From Pardosa pseudoannulata (Eukaryota > Arthropoda > Arachnida > Araneae > Lycosidae), in the NCBI GenBank assembly GCA_032207245.1, contig CM063503.1, positions 64,421,566 through 64,485,565 on the forward strand: a stretch of 64,000 bases of DNA, written 5' to 3'. A model generated the notes under the pieces. That model had not been told where the DNA came from. It saw only the letters and a list, made by a program, of their open reading frames with translations, and ran no database searches. Shown piece after piece: positions 22,565 through 35,140 of the stretch (position 1 is the stretch's first letter; every line of letters begins with the position of its first letter). A program made the position numbers and the translations under genes.

Positions 22565-25500
22565 TACATAAAAAACAGGGCATGCTTTTTAGAATTTAAA
22601 ATTTGGGCAAAAATGCATACTTTTCCTAAGAAAATGCTAACTTTTACTTTAAAAATTTTTATTGTTTATGTTATTTAACTGCATGATATTTTATTTTTCT
22701 AGTTAGTTTATATATTTAAGTATCAGTGCATGGAAAATTTTAAAATTTGTTACTCGCATATCAAGTTTTATGGGTGTTATTCTATCACAGGGAATAAATA
22801 GTCAAACTGCATTATTAAAAACATACAACGGAGCCATTTAGATAACTACATTGCTACATTTTAATTTAAAATTTGAGCAAAAATGCATACTTTTTTTCTA
22901 AGAAAATGTTAATAATAACTTTTAAAACTTTTATCATTTTTTTCTGTTGTTTAACTATATTGCATTTTATTTTCTAGTTAATTTGAATATTTTTAAGTAT
23001 CGGCACACGGAAAATTTTAAAAACCGGTACTCACATACCAAGTCTTATAGGCTGAATTCTAGCACAGAGAATAAATAGTCGAACTGCAATTTTAAAAATA
23101 GCCAACGGAGTCATTTAGATAACATAATTGCTACTCTTTATTTATTTTAAAATTTGAGCAAAAATGCATACTTTTTTCTAAGAAAATGTTAATCCTAACT
23201 TTTAAAACTTTTATCATTTTTTCTGTTATTTAACTATATTGCATTTTATTTTCTAGTTAATTAGAATATTTTTAAGTATCGGCACACGGAAAATTTTAAA
23301 AACCGGTACTCAAATACCAAGTCTTATAGGCTGAATTCTATCACGGAAAATAAATAGTCAAACTGCAATTTTAAAAACAACCAACGAAGCTATTTAGATA
23401 ACTATATTGCTATTCTCTATTTATTTTAAAATTTGAGCAAAAATGCATACTTTTCCTAAGAAAATGTTAATCCTAACTTTTAAAGTTATCATTTTTATTC
23501 TGTTATTTAACTATATTATATTTTATTTTTCTAGTTAATTAGAATGCTTTTCAGTATCGGCACACGGAAAATTTTAAAAACCGGTACTCACATACCAAGT
23601 TTTATAGGCTGAATTCTATCCCGGAGAACAAATAGTCAAACTGCAATTTTAAAAACAACCAACGAAGCCATTTAGATAACTATATTGCTATTCTATATTT
23701 ATTTTAAAATTGGAGCAAAAAGGCGTACTTTTTTTTTCTAAGAAAATGTTAATCCTAACTTTTAAAACTATTATCATTTTTTTCTGTTATTTAACTATAT
23801 TATATTTTATTTTTCTAGTTAATTTGAATATTTTTAAAAGCTGGTACTCACATACCAAGTTTTATAGCCTGAATTCTATCACAGTAAATAGTCAAAATGC
23901 AATTTTAATAACATCCAACAGAGCAATTTAGATAACTACATTATTACACTTTCTTTATTTTAAAATTTGAGCAAAAATGCATACTTTTCCTAAGAAAATG
24001 TTAACTTTTACTTTTGAAATTTTTATTATTTCTGCTATTTAACTGCCCGATATTTTATTTTTGTAGTTAGTTTATATATTGAAGTATCAGTGCATGGGAA
24101 ATTTTAAAAACCTGTACTCACATATCAAGTCTTATAGGCTGAATTCTGTACCAGGGAATAAATAGTGGGAATGCAATTTTAAAAACATCCAAAGAAGCCA
24201 TTTATATTGACTACATTGCTACTTTCTATTTTAAAATTTGAGCAAAGATACATACTTTTTTTCTAAGAAAATGTTAGTCCTAACTTTTAAAATTTTTATC
24301 CTTTTTTTCCTGTTATTTAACTATATTATATTTTACGTTTCTAGTTAATATGAATATTTTTAGTATCAGATCACGGAAAAATTTAAAAACCGGTACTCAC
24401 ATACCAAGTTTTATAGGCTGAATTCTATCACGGAAAATAAATAGTCAAACTGCAATTTTAAAAACAACCAACGAAGCTATTTAGATAACTATATTGCTAT
24501 TCTCTATTTATTTTAAAATTTGAGCAAAAATGCATACTTTTTTTTTCTAAGAAAATATTAATCCTAACGTTTAAAACTATTATAATTTTTTTCTGTTATT
24601 TAACTATATTATATTTTATTTTCTAGTTAATTTGAATATTTTTAAAAGCTGGTACTCACATACCAAGTTTTATAGCCTGAATTCTATCACAGTAAATAGT
24701 CAAAATGCAATTTTAATAACATCCAACAGAGCAATTTAGATAACTACATTATTACACTTTCTTTATTTTAAAATTTGAGCAAAAATGCATACTTTTCCTA
24801 AGAAAATGTTAACTTTTACTTTTGAAATTTTTATTATTTCTGCTATTTAACTGCCCGATATTTTATTTTTGTAGTTAGTTTATATATTGAAGTATCAGTG
24901 CACGGAAAATTTTAAAAACCGGTACTCAAATACCAAGTCTTATAGGCTGAATTCTATCCCAGGGAATAAATAGTGGAAATGCAATTTTAAAAACATCCAA
25001 AGGAGCTATTTATATTAACTACATTGCTACTTTCTATTTTAAAATTTGAGCAAAGATACATACTTTTTTTCTAAGAAAATGTTAGTCCTAACTTTTAAAA
25101 TTTTTATCCTTTTATTCCTGTTATTTAACTATATTATATTTTATTTTTCTAGTTAATATGAATATTTTTAAGTATCAGAAATAGGAAAATTTTAAAAACC
25201 GGTACTCACATACCAAGTTTTATAGGCTGAATTCTATCCTGGAGAATAAATAGTCAAACTGCAATGTTAAAAACAACCAACGAAGCCATTTAGATAACTA
25301 TATTGCTATTTTCTATTTATTTTGAAATTTGAGCAAAAATGCATATTTTTTTTCTAAGAAAATGTTAATCCTAACTTTTAAAACTATTATCATTTTTTCT
25401 GTTATTTAACTATATTATATTTTATTTTTCTAGTTAATTTGAATATTTTTAAAAGCTGGTACTCACATAGCAAGTTTTATTGCCTGAATTCTATCACAGT

Positions 25501-27765
25501 AAATAGTCAAAATGCAATTTTAATAACATCCAACAGAGCAATTTAGGTAACTACATTATTACACTTTCTTTATTTTAAAATTTGAGCAAAAATGCATACT
25601 TTTCCTAAGAAAATGTTAACTTTTACTTTTGAAATTTTTATTATTTCTGCTATTTAACTGCCGGATATTTTATTTTTGTAGTTAGTTTATATATTTAATT
25701 ATCAGTGCATGGGAAATTTTAAAAACCTGTACTCACATACCAAGTCTTATAGGCTGAATTCTGTACCAGGGAATAAATAGTGGAAATGCAATTTTAAAAA
25801 CATCCAACGGAGTCATTTAGATAACTGCATTCCTACTCTCTATTTATTATAAAATTTGAGCAAAAATGCATACTTTTTACCTAACAAAATGTTAATCCTA
25901 ACTTTTAAATTTATCATTTTTTTCTGTTATTTAACTATATTATATTTTATTTTTCTAGTTAGAATATTTTTAAGTATCTGCACACGGAAAATTTTAAAAA
26001 CCGGAACGCACATACCAAGTTTTATAGGCTAATTCTATCCTACGGAATAAATAGTGGAAATGCAATTTTAAAAACATCCAAAGGAGCCATTTATATTAAC
26101 TACATTGCTACTTTCTATTTTAAAATTTGAGCAAAGATACATACTTTTTTTCTAAGAAAATGTTAGTCCTAACTTTTAAAATTTTTATCCTTTCTTTTTC
26201 CTGTTATTTAACTATATTATATTTTATTTTTCTAGTTAATATGAATATTTTTAAGTATCAGAACATGGAAAAATTTAAAAACCGGTACTCATATACCAAG
26301 TTTTATAGGCTGAATTCTATCCCGGAGAACAAATAGTCAAACTGCAATTTTAAAAACAACCAACGAAGCCATTTAGATAACTATATTGCTATTCTATATT
26401 TATTTTAAAATTGGAGCAAAAAGGCGTACTTTTTTTTTCTAAGAAAATGTTAATCCTAACTTTTAAAACTATTATCATTTTTTTCTGTTATTTAACTATA
26501 TTATATTTTATTTTTCTAGTTAATTTGAATATTTTTAAAAGCTGGTACTCACATAGCAAGTTTTATTGCCTGAATTCTATCACAGTAAATAGTCAAAATG
26601 CAATTTTAATAACATCCAACAGAGCAATTTAGGTAACTACATTATTACACTTTCTTTATTTTAAAATTTGAGCAAAAATGCATACTTTTCCTAAGAAAAT
26701 GTTAACTTTTACTTTTGAAATTTTTATTATTTCTGCTATTTAACTGCCGGATATTTTATTTTTGTAGTTAGTTTATATATTTAATTATCAGTGCATGGGA
26801 AATTTTAAAAACCTGTACTCACATACCAAGTTTTATAGGCTAATTCTATCCTACGGAATAAATAGTGGAAATGCAATTTTAAAAACATCCAAAGGAGCCA
26901 TTTATATTAACTACATTGCTACTTTCTATTTTAAAATTTGAGCAAAGATACATACTTTTTTTCTAAGAAAATGTTAGTCCTAACTTTTAAAATTTTTATC
27001 CTTTTTTTTTTTCCCTGTTATTTAACAATATTATATTTTATTTTTCTAGTTAATATGAATATTTTTAAGTATCAGAACACGGAAAAATTTAAAAACCGGT
27101 ACTCACATACCAAGTTTTATAGGCTGAATTCTATCCCGGAGAATAAATAGTCAAACTGCAATTTTAAAAACAACCAACGAAGCCATTTAGATAACTATAT
27201 TGCTAGTCTCTATTTATTTTAAAATTTGAGCAAAAATGCATACTTTTTACCTAACAAAATGTTAATCCTAACTTTTAAATTTATCATTTTTTTCTGTTAT
27301 TTAACTATATTATTTTTTAATTTTCTAGTTAGAATATTTTTAAGTATCGGCACACGGAAAATTTTAAAAACCGGAACTCACATACCAAGTTTTATAGGCT
27401 AATTCTATCCTACGGAATAAATAGTGGAAATGCAATTTTAAAAACATTTAACGGAGCCATTTAGAGGACTACATTGCTACTCCCTATTTTAAAATTTCAG
27501 CAAAAATGCATACTTTTTTTTCTAAGAAAATGTTAATCCTAACTCTCAAAATTTTTATCATTTTTTTCTGTTTTTTAACTATTTTATATTATATTTTTCT
27601 AGTTAATTTGACTATTTTTAAGTATCGGCGCACGGAAATGTTTAAAAACCGGTACTCACATACCATGTTTTATTCTATCATAGTGAATAAATAGTCGAAA
27701 TGCAATTTTAAAACCGCTAACGGAGTCATTTAGATAACTACATTGCGACATTCTGTTTATTTTAA
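22565..27765 (+). repeat. Satellite array, about 19 units of 260-300 bp
   Basis: Each unit begins near attttaaaatttgagcaaa followed by tgcatactttt. It passes through ctaagaaaatgttaa and a tctagttaa tract, then an aaccggtactcacatacca core, then aaatagt and gcaattttaaaaac. Unit starts fall near 22612, 22878, 23157, 23437, 23712, 23970, 24240, 24523, 24777, 25050, 25335, 25590, 25857, 26130, 26413, 26670, 26940, 27228 and 27500. Some variants recur at three-unit spacing (23970, 24777, 25590), indicating higher-order duplication. Short frames of 62-73 codons recur only because the units do. Confidence 0.95.
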
Positions 27766-28864
27766 TTAATTTCAAACACTGACAGACTTTTCAAAACATT
27801 CTTATCCTATTACTAACTTCCCGGATCTAAATATACGCTGCCAATTAAATACATTTGAAGTACGATTCGAAAACTGGAGCAGATGGGAGTTTCAAATGCC
27901 ATTCACTACAAGATACGACCCTTGCCACCATTATAAGTAATGGAATTTTAATTGCCTGAAAATTCCTCATTCACAACATCCAGGGCCGTATGCTAAAAAG
28001 AAGATTTTAGCGTCTGGTGACCATTCAAGATACAGAAAAAAATGGCAAAACTTCAGACAAGCCAAAAATGAATATCAACATTTTTTTTTCATACATATTT
28101 TATTCAAAAGCTTCTACGTGGGTCTTAATTACGTATTCCGTTAAAGGAAAAGAAACGTTTTTGACCTCGCAGAATGTGAAAATCGTATATAAACTTCAGT
28201 ATTTTTTAGTTAAATGAAATTTCTCAACTAAAATACTACATTAATGTAAACTGAATTTACAGGGCCAAATAATGAATGAGTTTCCACTGTTATATAAGAG
28301 AATGCTTATTCTCATCTATTACAGAGCAAATTATTACATTGTTTCCATTTTTTAACTAAATAAGTACTTACCATCTACAGAATTTCAATACACGGTGATA
28401 TGATTAAAATTGTTTCTATTGCTTTTAAAACCTTAAAACATATTTTAGTACTAATACTTTTTTTCAATTTTAACTAAAATAAATTTTATTCCTTTATGTT
28501 GATTTTAAAAATTTCTAAAATAGATTGAATTCAAAAATTTGAAATTCTAAAAAGAGGGCTTAAAAAATAGCATTGTTTACTAAAGAAATAAATTATATTC
28601 ATTGGTTGAGTAGTCATAATAAAAAAAATCGATACAAAATATCGGAAGATGGAGTTATGTAAATATGTATAGCGAACAAAAATTTCCGAAATTTTCAGTT
28701 TTTTTAATAGATATCGTGGGTTACGTAAAAATATAGATGGTAAAGATGGGGTCGTGAATGAAATAATAAATTTAAGTGCTGGAGCAAAAGTAACCTGAAG
28801 AGGAGCACTGTTTCTATACATATCCCAGAAACCACAAACAAACACACACCTAAATGTGTGTACG

Positions 28865-28865
<1 letters not shown>
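27766..28865. other. Unique AT-rich DNA with no supported gene
   Basis: The stretch 27830-28030 is slightly GC-richer, but no frame is recognisable. Confidence 0.5.
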
Positions 28866-28866
<1 letters not shown>

Positions 28867-28957
<91 letters not shown>

Positions 28958-28985
28958 ATGTGTGTGTATGTGTGTGTGTGTGTGT
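28867..28985. repeat. (TA)n(TG)n compound microsatellite
   Basis: About 35 TA units pass into about 24 TG units with two TATG interruptions. Confidence 0.97.
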
Positions 28986-29447
28986 AATCCAATAAATTAT
29001 AAAACTGCTGGACAAGGAGAAAGCTAAACAACTAGCAGTAAAAAAAAAATGCAGTTGGCAGACGTTGAAGAGAACGGCACAAGTCTAACTAAAACTTTAT
29101 TTCATAGCTGCTAAAACGGACATCTTTACTACTCAACGACAGACAAAGGAAAGTCAAAAAATCACTCTGCTCGAACAGAGGTGCACCCAAGAGCGAAGAC
29201 AGAAATAATTTTCCCACTTACTCAGCGAATTTAAGTGCAAGATCAGGAAAAACGCGGTGACATTTACCGGAGACAGCTGGGAAACGTGTTGAATAGACAG
29301 AAAATTTACATCTTTAGGATAGAAAGATTTGGGAAGAATTTTAATTCGAAGACATTTAGAGGCTGGAAAAAAAATTTTAAGGAATTAGAATGGGAGAGAG
29401 GAAGTTTTTAAAGAAATATTAAAGTTAAATAATTTTGATATATTACA

Positions 29448-29454
<7 letters not shown>
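28986..29454. other. Non-repetitive stretch, no gene recognised
   Basis: 29040-29330 has higher GC than its surroundings, but all frames are interrupted. Confidence 0.5.

Positions 29455-29510
<56 letters not shown>
29455..29510. repeat. (TA)n(TG)n compound microsatellite
   Basis: About 12 TA units followed by about 16 TG units. Confidence 0.95.
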
Positions 29511-29513
<3 letters not shown>

Positions 29514-30340
29514 CATATATACATATGATTTTGAGATTTTTTATGCTTAAAATGATATTCTACACTACGTAGAAAGCGAAATAATTTATTCAATATGCAT
29601 TTCATAAAATTCATAGACATAAAATTCAAGAAGCATCATAAGAGGTTTGAATGATTGAAATGAGGAGGGAGTTGCAAATTAAACTTAAAAAACATTGCTT
29701 TTACAAGATAAATTTTATACTCATGTTGAATTTTTACATGGTTATAATTGTATTTCAAGGAATATTATTAGTAAAGAGACAAAAATGAAACTCAAGCAGA
29801 ATTTTTTCTTTTGCTTCTTTAACAAGTATAAAGTACTAACTTTTTAATCTTGTTCTACCATCTGTTATCGAGAACTAAATAAAATTTGAAGCCACATAGG
29901 AATGTTAGATTTATAAGATAAAAGTTAGTTGAAAAATCATTTTAACTATTTTTTATCGCTTAAACCAAAAGATTCGAGTTAAGCGTTGATCACTTATTTT
30001 ATAATCAGATTAGGCTATTTATGCATGCGTTTATTTTACCCTTCTGTAAAAAAAGCATTATCTTCAAAGCCTTATTACGTTAGATAACGTAATGAGATAA
30101 TTTTAAAAATAACTTAATTTAAAAAAGAAAACACATTAACACTTTAAACTCAACACGTTTCTGTAAACAAGATAATATCTCTTGATAAGAAATTTTTCTT
30201 AGTGTATTACAATAATAAAACTGTAGAGAAAATTAATTTAAATGTTGTTTAGGAAAATTGAAAAGTTTTGGAAGTTAGAAGCATTTATTTTTTTTTACCA
30301 TTTTATTTCACTATGTTCCTTAAATAAATCGTTCCATTTT
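29511..30340. other. AT-rich stretch with no recognised feature
   Basis: No frame, repeat or element end is supported. Confidence 0.55.
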
Positions 30341-30342
30341 AC

Positions 30343-30395
30343 ATCGGGAGTCTGGAGGTTCGAATATCATTTTTGCCATGGATGTGCTGTGTAAT
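30343..30395 (+). mobile_element. Fragment of SINE family I (B-box part)
   Basis: The string tctggaggttcgaatatc followed by gccatggatg matches the B-box region and the following bases of the better SINE copy at 42345. The rest of the element is absent. Confidence 0.4.
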
Positions 30396-30399
30396 GGTT

Positions 30400-30565
30400 A
30401 TTAGAGCTGTGGTCTAAATTTTTTGTACACGAGTATTAATGATATCAAGCCCTGGTTACTAAACCAATTTCTAACCGACACGAACATCCCTGTGAAATCC
30501 GATTCCATGGGCAATGTTTTAGAAGGCTGTTTTCGGACAAAGACCATTGCCTTAACCCATTAATA
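30400..30565 (-). mobile_element. SINE family I, degraded copy on the - strand
   Basis: Read in reverse it runs: an aatgggttaaggcaatgg-like A-box region, tttcacagggatgttcgtg, then ctcgtgtacaaaaaa and a tagaccacagctc-like end. This follows the order of the intact copy at 42345-42521 at about 70% similarity. Its 5' end abuts the target site of the hAT element at 30574. Confidence 0.6.
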
Positions 30566-30573
30566 CCTAGAAT

Positions 30574-31384
30574 CAGGGCTTCGAACCGTAATTTTTTTGT
30601 TCCGGTTTTCGTTCCGGTTCAACTAAAAAATTAATATCGGTTCAGTTCCGGTTTTTGCTCCGCCAAAAATAACGGTTTTCGGTTCAGTTCCGGTTTTCAC
30701 TCCGCCAAAAATAACTGTTTTCGTTTCAGTTCTAAATGAATAATTTCATTTTATGTATATTCTTATTTGTACTAAAAATATAATTCTATCATAAACAAAA
30801 AATGTAATTCTATCAAAATTTAGAAGATTTTATTCTTTTTTTAATTGGTACACTATGTGAATTGATACAAACAGCAGGTACGATAAGAGCGGCGAGCATT
30901 GGCATTGTTATCCATTATCAAAATCGCATTTGACAACTAGGTTCATGATTACCCACATTCGTCGTTTGACTCTCACATCGTGCACTTGGCCTTGCAATAA
31001 TTATGTAAAAAATATATTATTTATTTAACATATGAAAATTGCCTCTAATTATTAATATATCTTCTAACGTGGTTTCACTGAGATTACTTCTGTTGTCTCG
31101 GAGAATAAATTTCAAACCTGAAAACGCTCTTTCAACACTAACTTGTGTAGCTGGAGCTGCCAAAACCACCATTGCAATCTTATACAAATGCGGATATGTA
31201 ATTATAAAGTTGACGTTAAATTAGAAAATATTGATAAGTTGGTAACAGTAACAAAATGACTGAAAGATATATCGAACCGAAATAAACCGATATTTTTTTC
31301 GGTTCAGTTCCGGTTTTCGTTCCGACCAAAATAACGGTTTTTTCCGGTTTTCGGTTTTCGGTTCAGTTCCGGTTCGAAGCCCTG
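30574..31384 (-). mobile_element. Internally deleted hAT element, 811 bp, with perfect 8-bp TSD
   Basis: Ends are 15-bp perfect inverted repeats CAGGGCTTCGAACCG, followed inward by many ggttttcggttc/ccggttttcg subterminal repeats. The octamer cctagaat flanks both sides exactly (30566-30573 and 31385-31392), the target size for hAT. Between the ends lies only the C-terminal transposase remnant. The rest of the transposase is deleted, so movement would need enzyme from elsewhere. The perfect TSD suggests a fairly recent insertion. Confidence 0.93.
31017..31220 (-). pseudogene. hAT dimerisation domain inside the 811-bp element
   Basis: The - strand frame reads YPHLYKIAMVVLAAPATQVS, then VERAFSGLKFILRDNRSNLS and LEDILIIRGN, ending at TAA. 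This is a textbook hAT C-terminal dimerisation core (PAT-x2-S-x-ERAFS-GLK ... R-x2-L ... I-R-N). It is uninterrupted for 68 codons although the upstream domains are gone. The forward frame over the same bases is its shadow. Confidence 0.85.
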
Positions 31385-31520
31385 CCTAGAATCCCTTGAA
31401 GTTCGAGAGTTCGAATCCTACTGCTAGCATGGATGCTCTGACCCATTCGTAACTGGTTTCAAACAGTATGTCCTAGTCTCATTAGCCCTAGAGTTACAAA
31501 ATTGTAGATTGTAGCTTTGG
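31385..31520 (+). mobile_element. SINE family I, 5'-truncated copy
   Basis: It holds the B box agagttcgaatcctac, then gctagcatggatgctctg, a tagtctcattagccctagag stretch and tgtagattgtagctttgg. These match the 3' two thirds of the copy at 42345. Confidence 0.7.
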
Positions 31521-32408
31521 AGAAATTTCCAATAATGTGGAACTTATTGGAAATGTTAAAAAATTAAATTGATAAATTGATAAAATAGTCGATTGGAAAT
31601 GTTAAAAAATTAAATTGATAAATTGATAAAATTGTTAATTGGAAATGCTAAAAATTTACAGTTTCCATGTTTTCATATTTTTGACTTATGCAAAACAGCA
31701 TGACTTTGTCATTTGAACCTCACGAAAGTATGACGCTCAAATCACTTTAAATTTTGAAGGTGTGTTGTATAACTATAAAATCGGATAATAGATAATATAC
31801 ATGGCATAACATTATTTCTCAATTTGCTGTTACTTACGTTATTGTGTAATTGTTTGGAGAAATTTCCAATAATGTGGAACTTATTGGAAATGTTAAAAAA
31901 TTAAATTGATAAATTGATAAAATTGTTAATTGGAAATGCTAAAAATTTACAGTTTCCATGTTTTCATATTTTTGACTTATGCAAAACAGCATGACTTTGT
32001 CATTTGAACCTCATGAAAGTATGACGCTCAAATGATTCTAAATTTTGAAGGTGTGTTGTATAAATATAAAATCAGGTAATAGATAATATACATGGTATAA
32101 CATTAATTATTTCTCGATTTACCGTTACTTATGTTATTGTGTAATTGTTTGGAGAAATTTCCAATAATGTGGAACTTATTGGAAATGTTAAAAGGAAATT
32201 CGAATTGTTAAAAAATTAAATTGATTAATTGATAAAATTGTTAAATGGAAATACTAAAAATTTACAGTTTCCTTGTTTTTGCATTTTTTACTTACGCAAA
32301 ACAGCATGACTTTATCATTTGAACCTCATCTAAGTATGACGCTCAAATGATTTGAAATTTTGAAGGTGTGTTGTATAAATATAAAATCAGATAATAGATA
32401 ATATACAT
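31510..32408. repeat. Tandem array, about 300-bp unit, left part (three units)
   Basis: Units begin at tttggagaaatttccaataa at about 31518, 31853 and 32148. They run through gcaaaacagcatgacttt and atgacgctcaaat to aatagataatatacat. The third unit is cut at 32408 by the hAT insertion and resumes at 34735. Confidence 0.95.
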
Positions 32409-32581
32409 CAGGGGTCAGCAACCTGTTTGTCCTTAAGGGCGCAATACTAAATTTGAAAATCACCGAGGGCGCATATTTTACAGATAATCAACAGGTATAA
32501 ATATGCATTAAAAAAACAGATTTTTTATAACTTTATTTTGTTGGTGTCATACATAATGCTACATATAGTTCGGTGTGAAAC

Positions 32582-32947
32582 TTAGGTGTCCATATTTTCA
32601 GCTAATCTCTTATAATTGGGGATATATTTAGAGTTCCCGGTCCTTAAACAATGATCTAAATGTGAGTCATTAAGCTTTGTTCGGTATTTTGATTTCACAT
32701 ATTTCATATTTGAGAACAAAGACTCGCAATTGTATGTTGTTGCACAATATGAATAAATTTTTAGCGCACATTTCCTTAAAATAGGATACCTATTTTCATC
32801 GACCAAGTTCCAAAGCATTTTATCATTACTATGCGCTTTTAAAATAATATCACTTTGCAAGTTTATTATTTCTAATTCTAGGTCTTCGATATTATGAAGC
32901 TCGAAATACACTGAAAAGTATTTCCAGAACATCATCTTCAGTAACAT
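32582..32947 (-). pseudogene. hAT transposase C-terminal dimerisation part
   Basis: This 121-codon frame contains LELEIINLQSD, later YPILRKCALKIYSYCATTYN, then CESLFSNMKYVKSKYRTKLN and HLDHCLR. The CE-x-LFS-x-MK-x-VKS-x-YR-x-L pattern is the family's dimerisation domain. The gene is intact in this part but out of frame with the middle piece, so the copy as a whole is inactive unless the shift is an assembly error. Confidence 0.85.
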
Positions 32948-33401
32948 TGAATGGATTTATGAAAAATCTTAGAACGGGTTCTAATGCTGCTGCTAAATCT
33001 TCAAATCTAGAAGAAAACTCTTCTATTTGCTTATCTCTAATTTCTAAATATGATGTAGCAGTAAAATTTTTATTATTCAAATTTAAACTCTCAACAGTAT
33101 ATTTTATATTTGGAAAATGTGATAATGATTTTTTCAATAGATTTGATTTCAACAACACTAACTTGCATTTGAATGCATTTACTGCACTAATCATGTCAGC
33201 GATATGCTGATTTTTCCCTTGTATTTTTAAATTTAATTCATTCAACTTTGCCGTTATATCTGTCAGAAATCCGAGGTCGATTAGACAATACTTATTCTCT
33301 AATTGCTCGTATAATTCGCCTCTTGATGCAATAAATTCCTTTGTTTGTGGCAAAACCATGATAAACCGCTCAAGTATTTTACCTCTGCTCAGCCACCTCA
33401 C
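32892..33401 (-). pseudogene. hAT transposase middle part
   Basis: This 169-codon frame starts with RWLSRGKILERF, the W-L-S-RG signature of the catalytic core region in GTF2IRD2/SCAND3-like proteins. It continues with helical sequence (TDITAKLNELNLKIQGKNQH, then VNAFKCKL) and EPVLRFFINPF. It overlaps the C-terminal piece in another frame, so a frameshift separates them. Confidence 0.8.
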
Positions 33402-34194
33402 TTCAGTATGCTAAAGATCTGTGAAACTGAACGTCCTCATCTTCTAAAAGTAATTTAAACAATCTGTGTTGCATAGCTCCCGATCTTATGGAATTAATAA
33501 TTTTTGTTACTATCGTAAAATACGTGTTGAAAACCATTGTTTTTGCGCATAACATTTCCTGATGTATGAGGCAATGATAAAAAATAAATTTAGGGAATAA
33601 GGAATCCTGTCTACATAAGGCAATAAATCCTTTTTTCCTTACCAGTCATCGCTGGTGCCCCGTCTGTTGTAACTTGACGATAACTTTTGTACAGGTAATT
33701 TTACATCTGTTATATACTTTTTAAAAGTAGAAAAATATATCTTCTCCTCTGGTGCTTCCCTTTAATAGAAGAACTTTAAGGAATTCTTTTTGTTGTAAAA
33801 TCGGAAAATGCCATCTTCATGCAAATTGCTAATTGTGATATATTTGTCACGTCTGTCGAATTCATCAATCTGTAGCGAAAAGAAAATACAATTTTTCCAT
33901 ATCATTTGCTAATTCTGCCTCCAAATTCTCCGTAATTACTTCCAATTCTTTAGTAACTGTTCGTGCTGATAATTGCAAACGTGTTTATAGCTGAAACTAT
34001 TTCTTTTTATTTTTAATTCTTCAAAAAGTGAATCAGCAGCTTTTAACATGGCTTCTTTCACTAATTCTCGATCTGTAAGTGGTTTTTTATTCTTAGCTAG
34101 AAAATGCGATATTTTATATGACGCGATCTTTGCTGCTTTATGTTGTTGCAGTGGTTTAGTAAAAAAAAACTTTGCTGGTTAGTTATTGAAGATT

Positions 34195-34521
34195 TTACAG
34201 AAATAATTTTTTTTCTTCTAATTTCCAGAGTTCACTTGGATAGTCACTATCGAAATTGGTAGGAACGGTCTTAAAATGTCTTTCAATATTACTTTTCTTG
34301 GGAATCGCAATACTATTATTACACAACAAACAAATACACTTCCCTTTGCAATCAACGGAAACAATATAGATGTTCCCATTCATCGTTAAAATAATATGTT
34401 CGTTTTCTTTTACATTTATCCATGAAGGGTTTTGAAATAAAAGAATTATTTCCGAATACTTGGTAGTTTTAAATGCACGGTCTACGCGTGGTCTATTCGA
34501 AATACGATCACACGCTAGCAT
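34195..34521 (-). pseudogene. hAT transposase N-terminal part with BED-like zinc finger
   Basis: A 108-codon frame contains CICLLCNNSIAIPKKSNIER, then HFKT and FDSDYPS. C-x2-C followed at normal distance by R-H-F fits the zinc finger that opens GTF2IRD2/ZBED5-like hAT transposases. Where the family usually has a second His shortly after, the sequence has Val-Pro, so metal binding is doubtful. The frame ends at 34195, and the continuation downstream to about 33402 is broken by stops and shifts. Confidence 0.75.
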
Positions 34522-34734
34522 AAAATACGTGCGTGTTATTAGATACGCTCAAGGTTAGAAACTGCTAATCTATGCACAATCCTAAACTCAACTGACTACT
34601 TGCTGTATATCGCCGTTTGACAAGAGTAAGTAAATCGGTATGGTTATCACACATTTTATTAATCCAGCGAGGGAGCATTAAAAATCGATCGGGGGCGCCA
34701 TGGCGCCCGCGGGCGCCGCGTTGTCCTACCCCTG

Positions 34735-35140
34735 ATATACTTGGTATAACATTAATTATTTCTCGATTTGCCATTACTTACGTTATTGTGTAATTGTTTG
34801 GAGAAATTTCCAATAATGTGGAACTTATTGGAAATGTTAAAAGGAAATTCGAATTGTTAAAAAATTAAATTGATTAATTGATAAAATTGTTAAATGGAAA
34901 TACTAAAAATTTACAGTTTCCTTGTTTTTGCATTTTTTACTTACGCAAAACAGCATGACTTTATCATTTGAACCTCACGAAAGTATGACGCTCAAATCAC
35001 TTTAAATTTTGAAGGTGTGTTGTATAACTATAAAATCGGATAATAGATAATATACATGGCATAACATTATTTCTCGATTTGCTGTTACTTACGTTATTGT
35101 GTAATTGTTTGGAGAAATTTCCAATAATGTGGTACTTGAA
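34735..35140. repeat. Tandem array, about 300-bp unit, right part
   Basis: The array interrupted at 32408 continues here with the end of unit 3, a full unit from about 34798, and the start of another from about 35108. It stops in unrelated sequence near 35140. Confidence 0.93.

Larger units (their letters stand above)
32409..34734 (-). mobile_element. hAT element (BED/GTF2IRD2-like), 2326 bp, inserted in the tandem array
   Basis: The ends begin CAGGGGT on both strands. The flanking octamers atatacat (32401-32408) and atatactt (34735-34742) are a target duplication with one mismatch. The uninterrupted neighbouring units read atatacatgg at this point, which confirms the empty site. The 5' end, at high coordinates, holds the palindrome ggcgcccgcgggcgcc (34703-34718). 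The transposase lies on the - strand, in pieces. A shorter relative sits at 14581-15589. Confidence 0.92.

Noticed and set aside
23710..27694. Repeated 62-73-codon frames containing YLTILYFIFLVN
   Set aside because: They occur only because the satellite unit repeats. They start at different points, lack codon bias and vary by frameshift between units.
28531..29031. 166-codon reverse frame
   Set aside because: Much of it is translated TA/TG microsatellite, and the remainder has no recognisable feature.
31039..31224. Forward 61-codon frame
   Set aside because: It is the shadow of the hAT dimerisation domain on the other strand.
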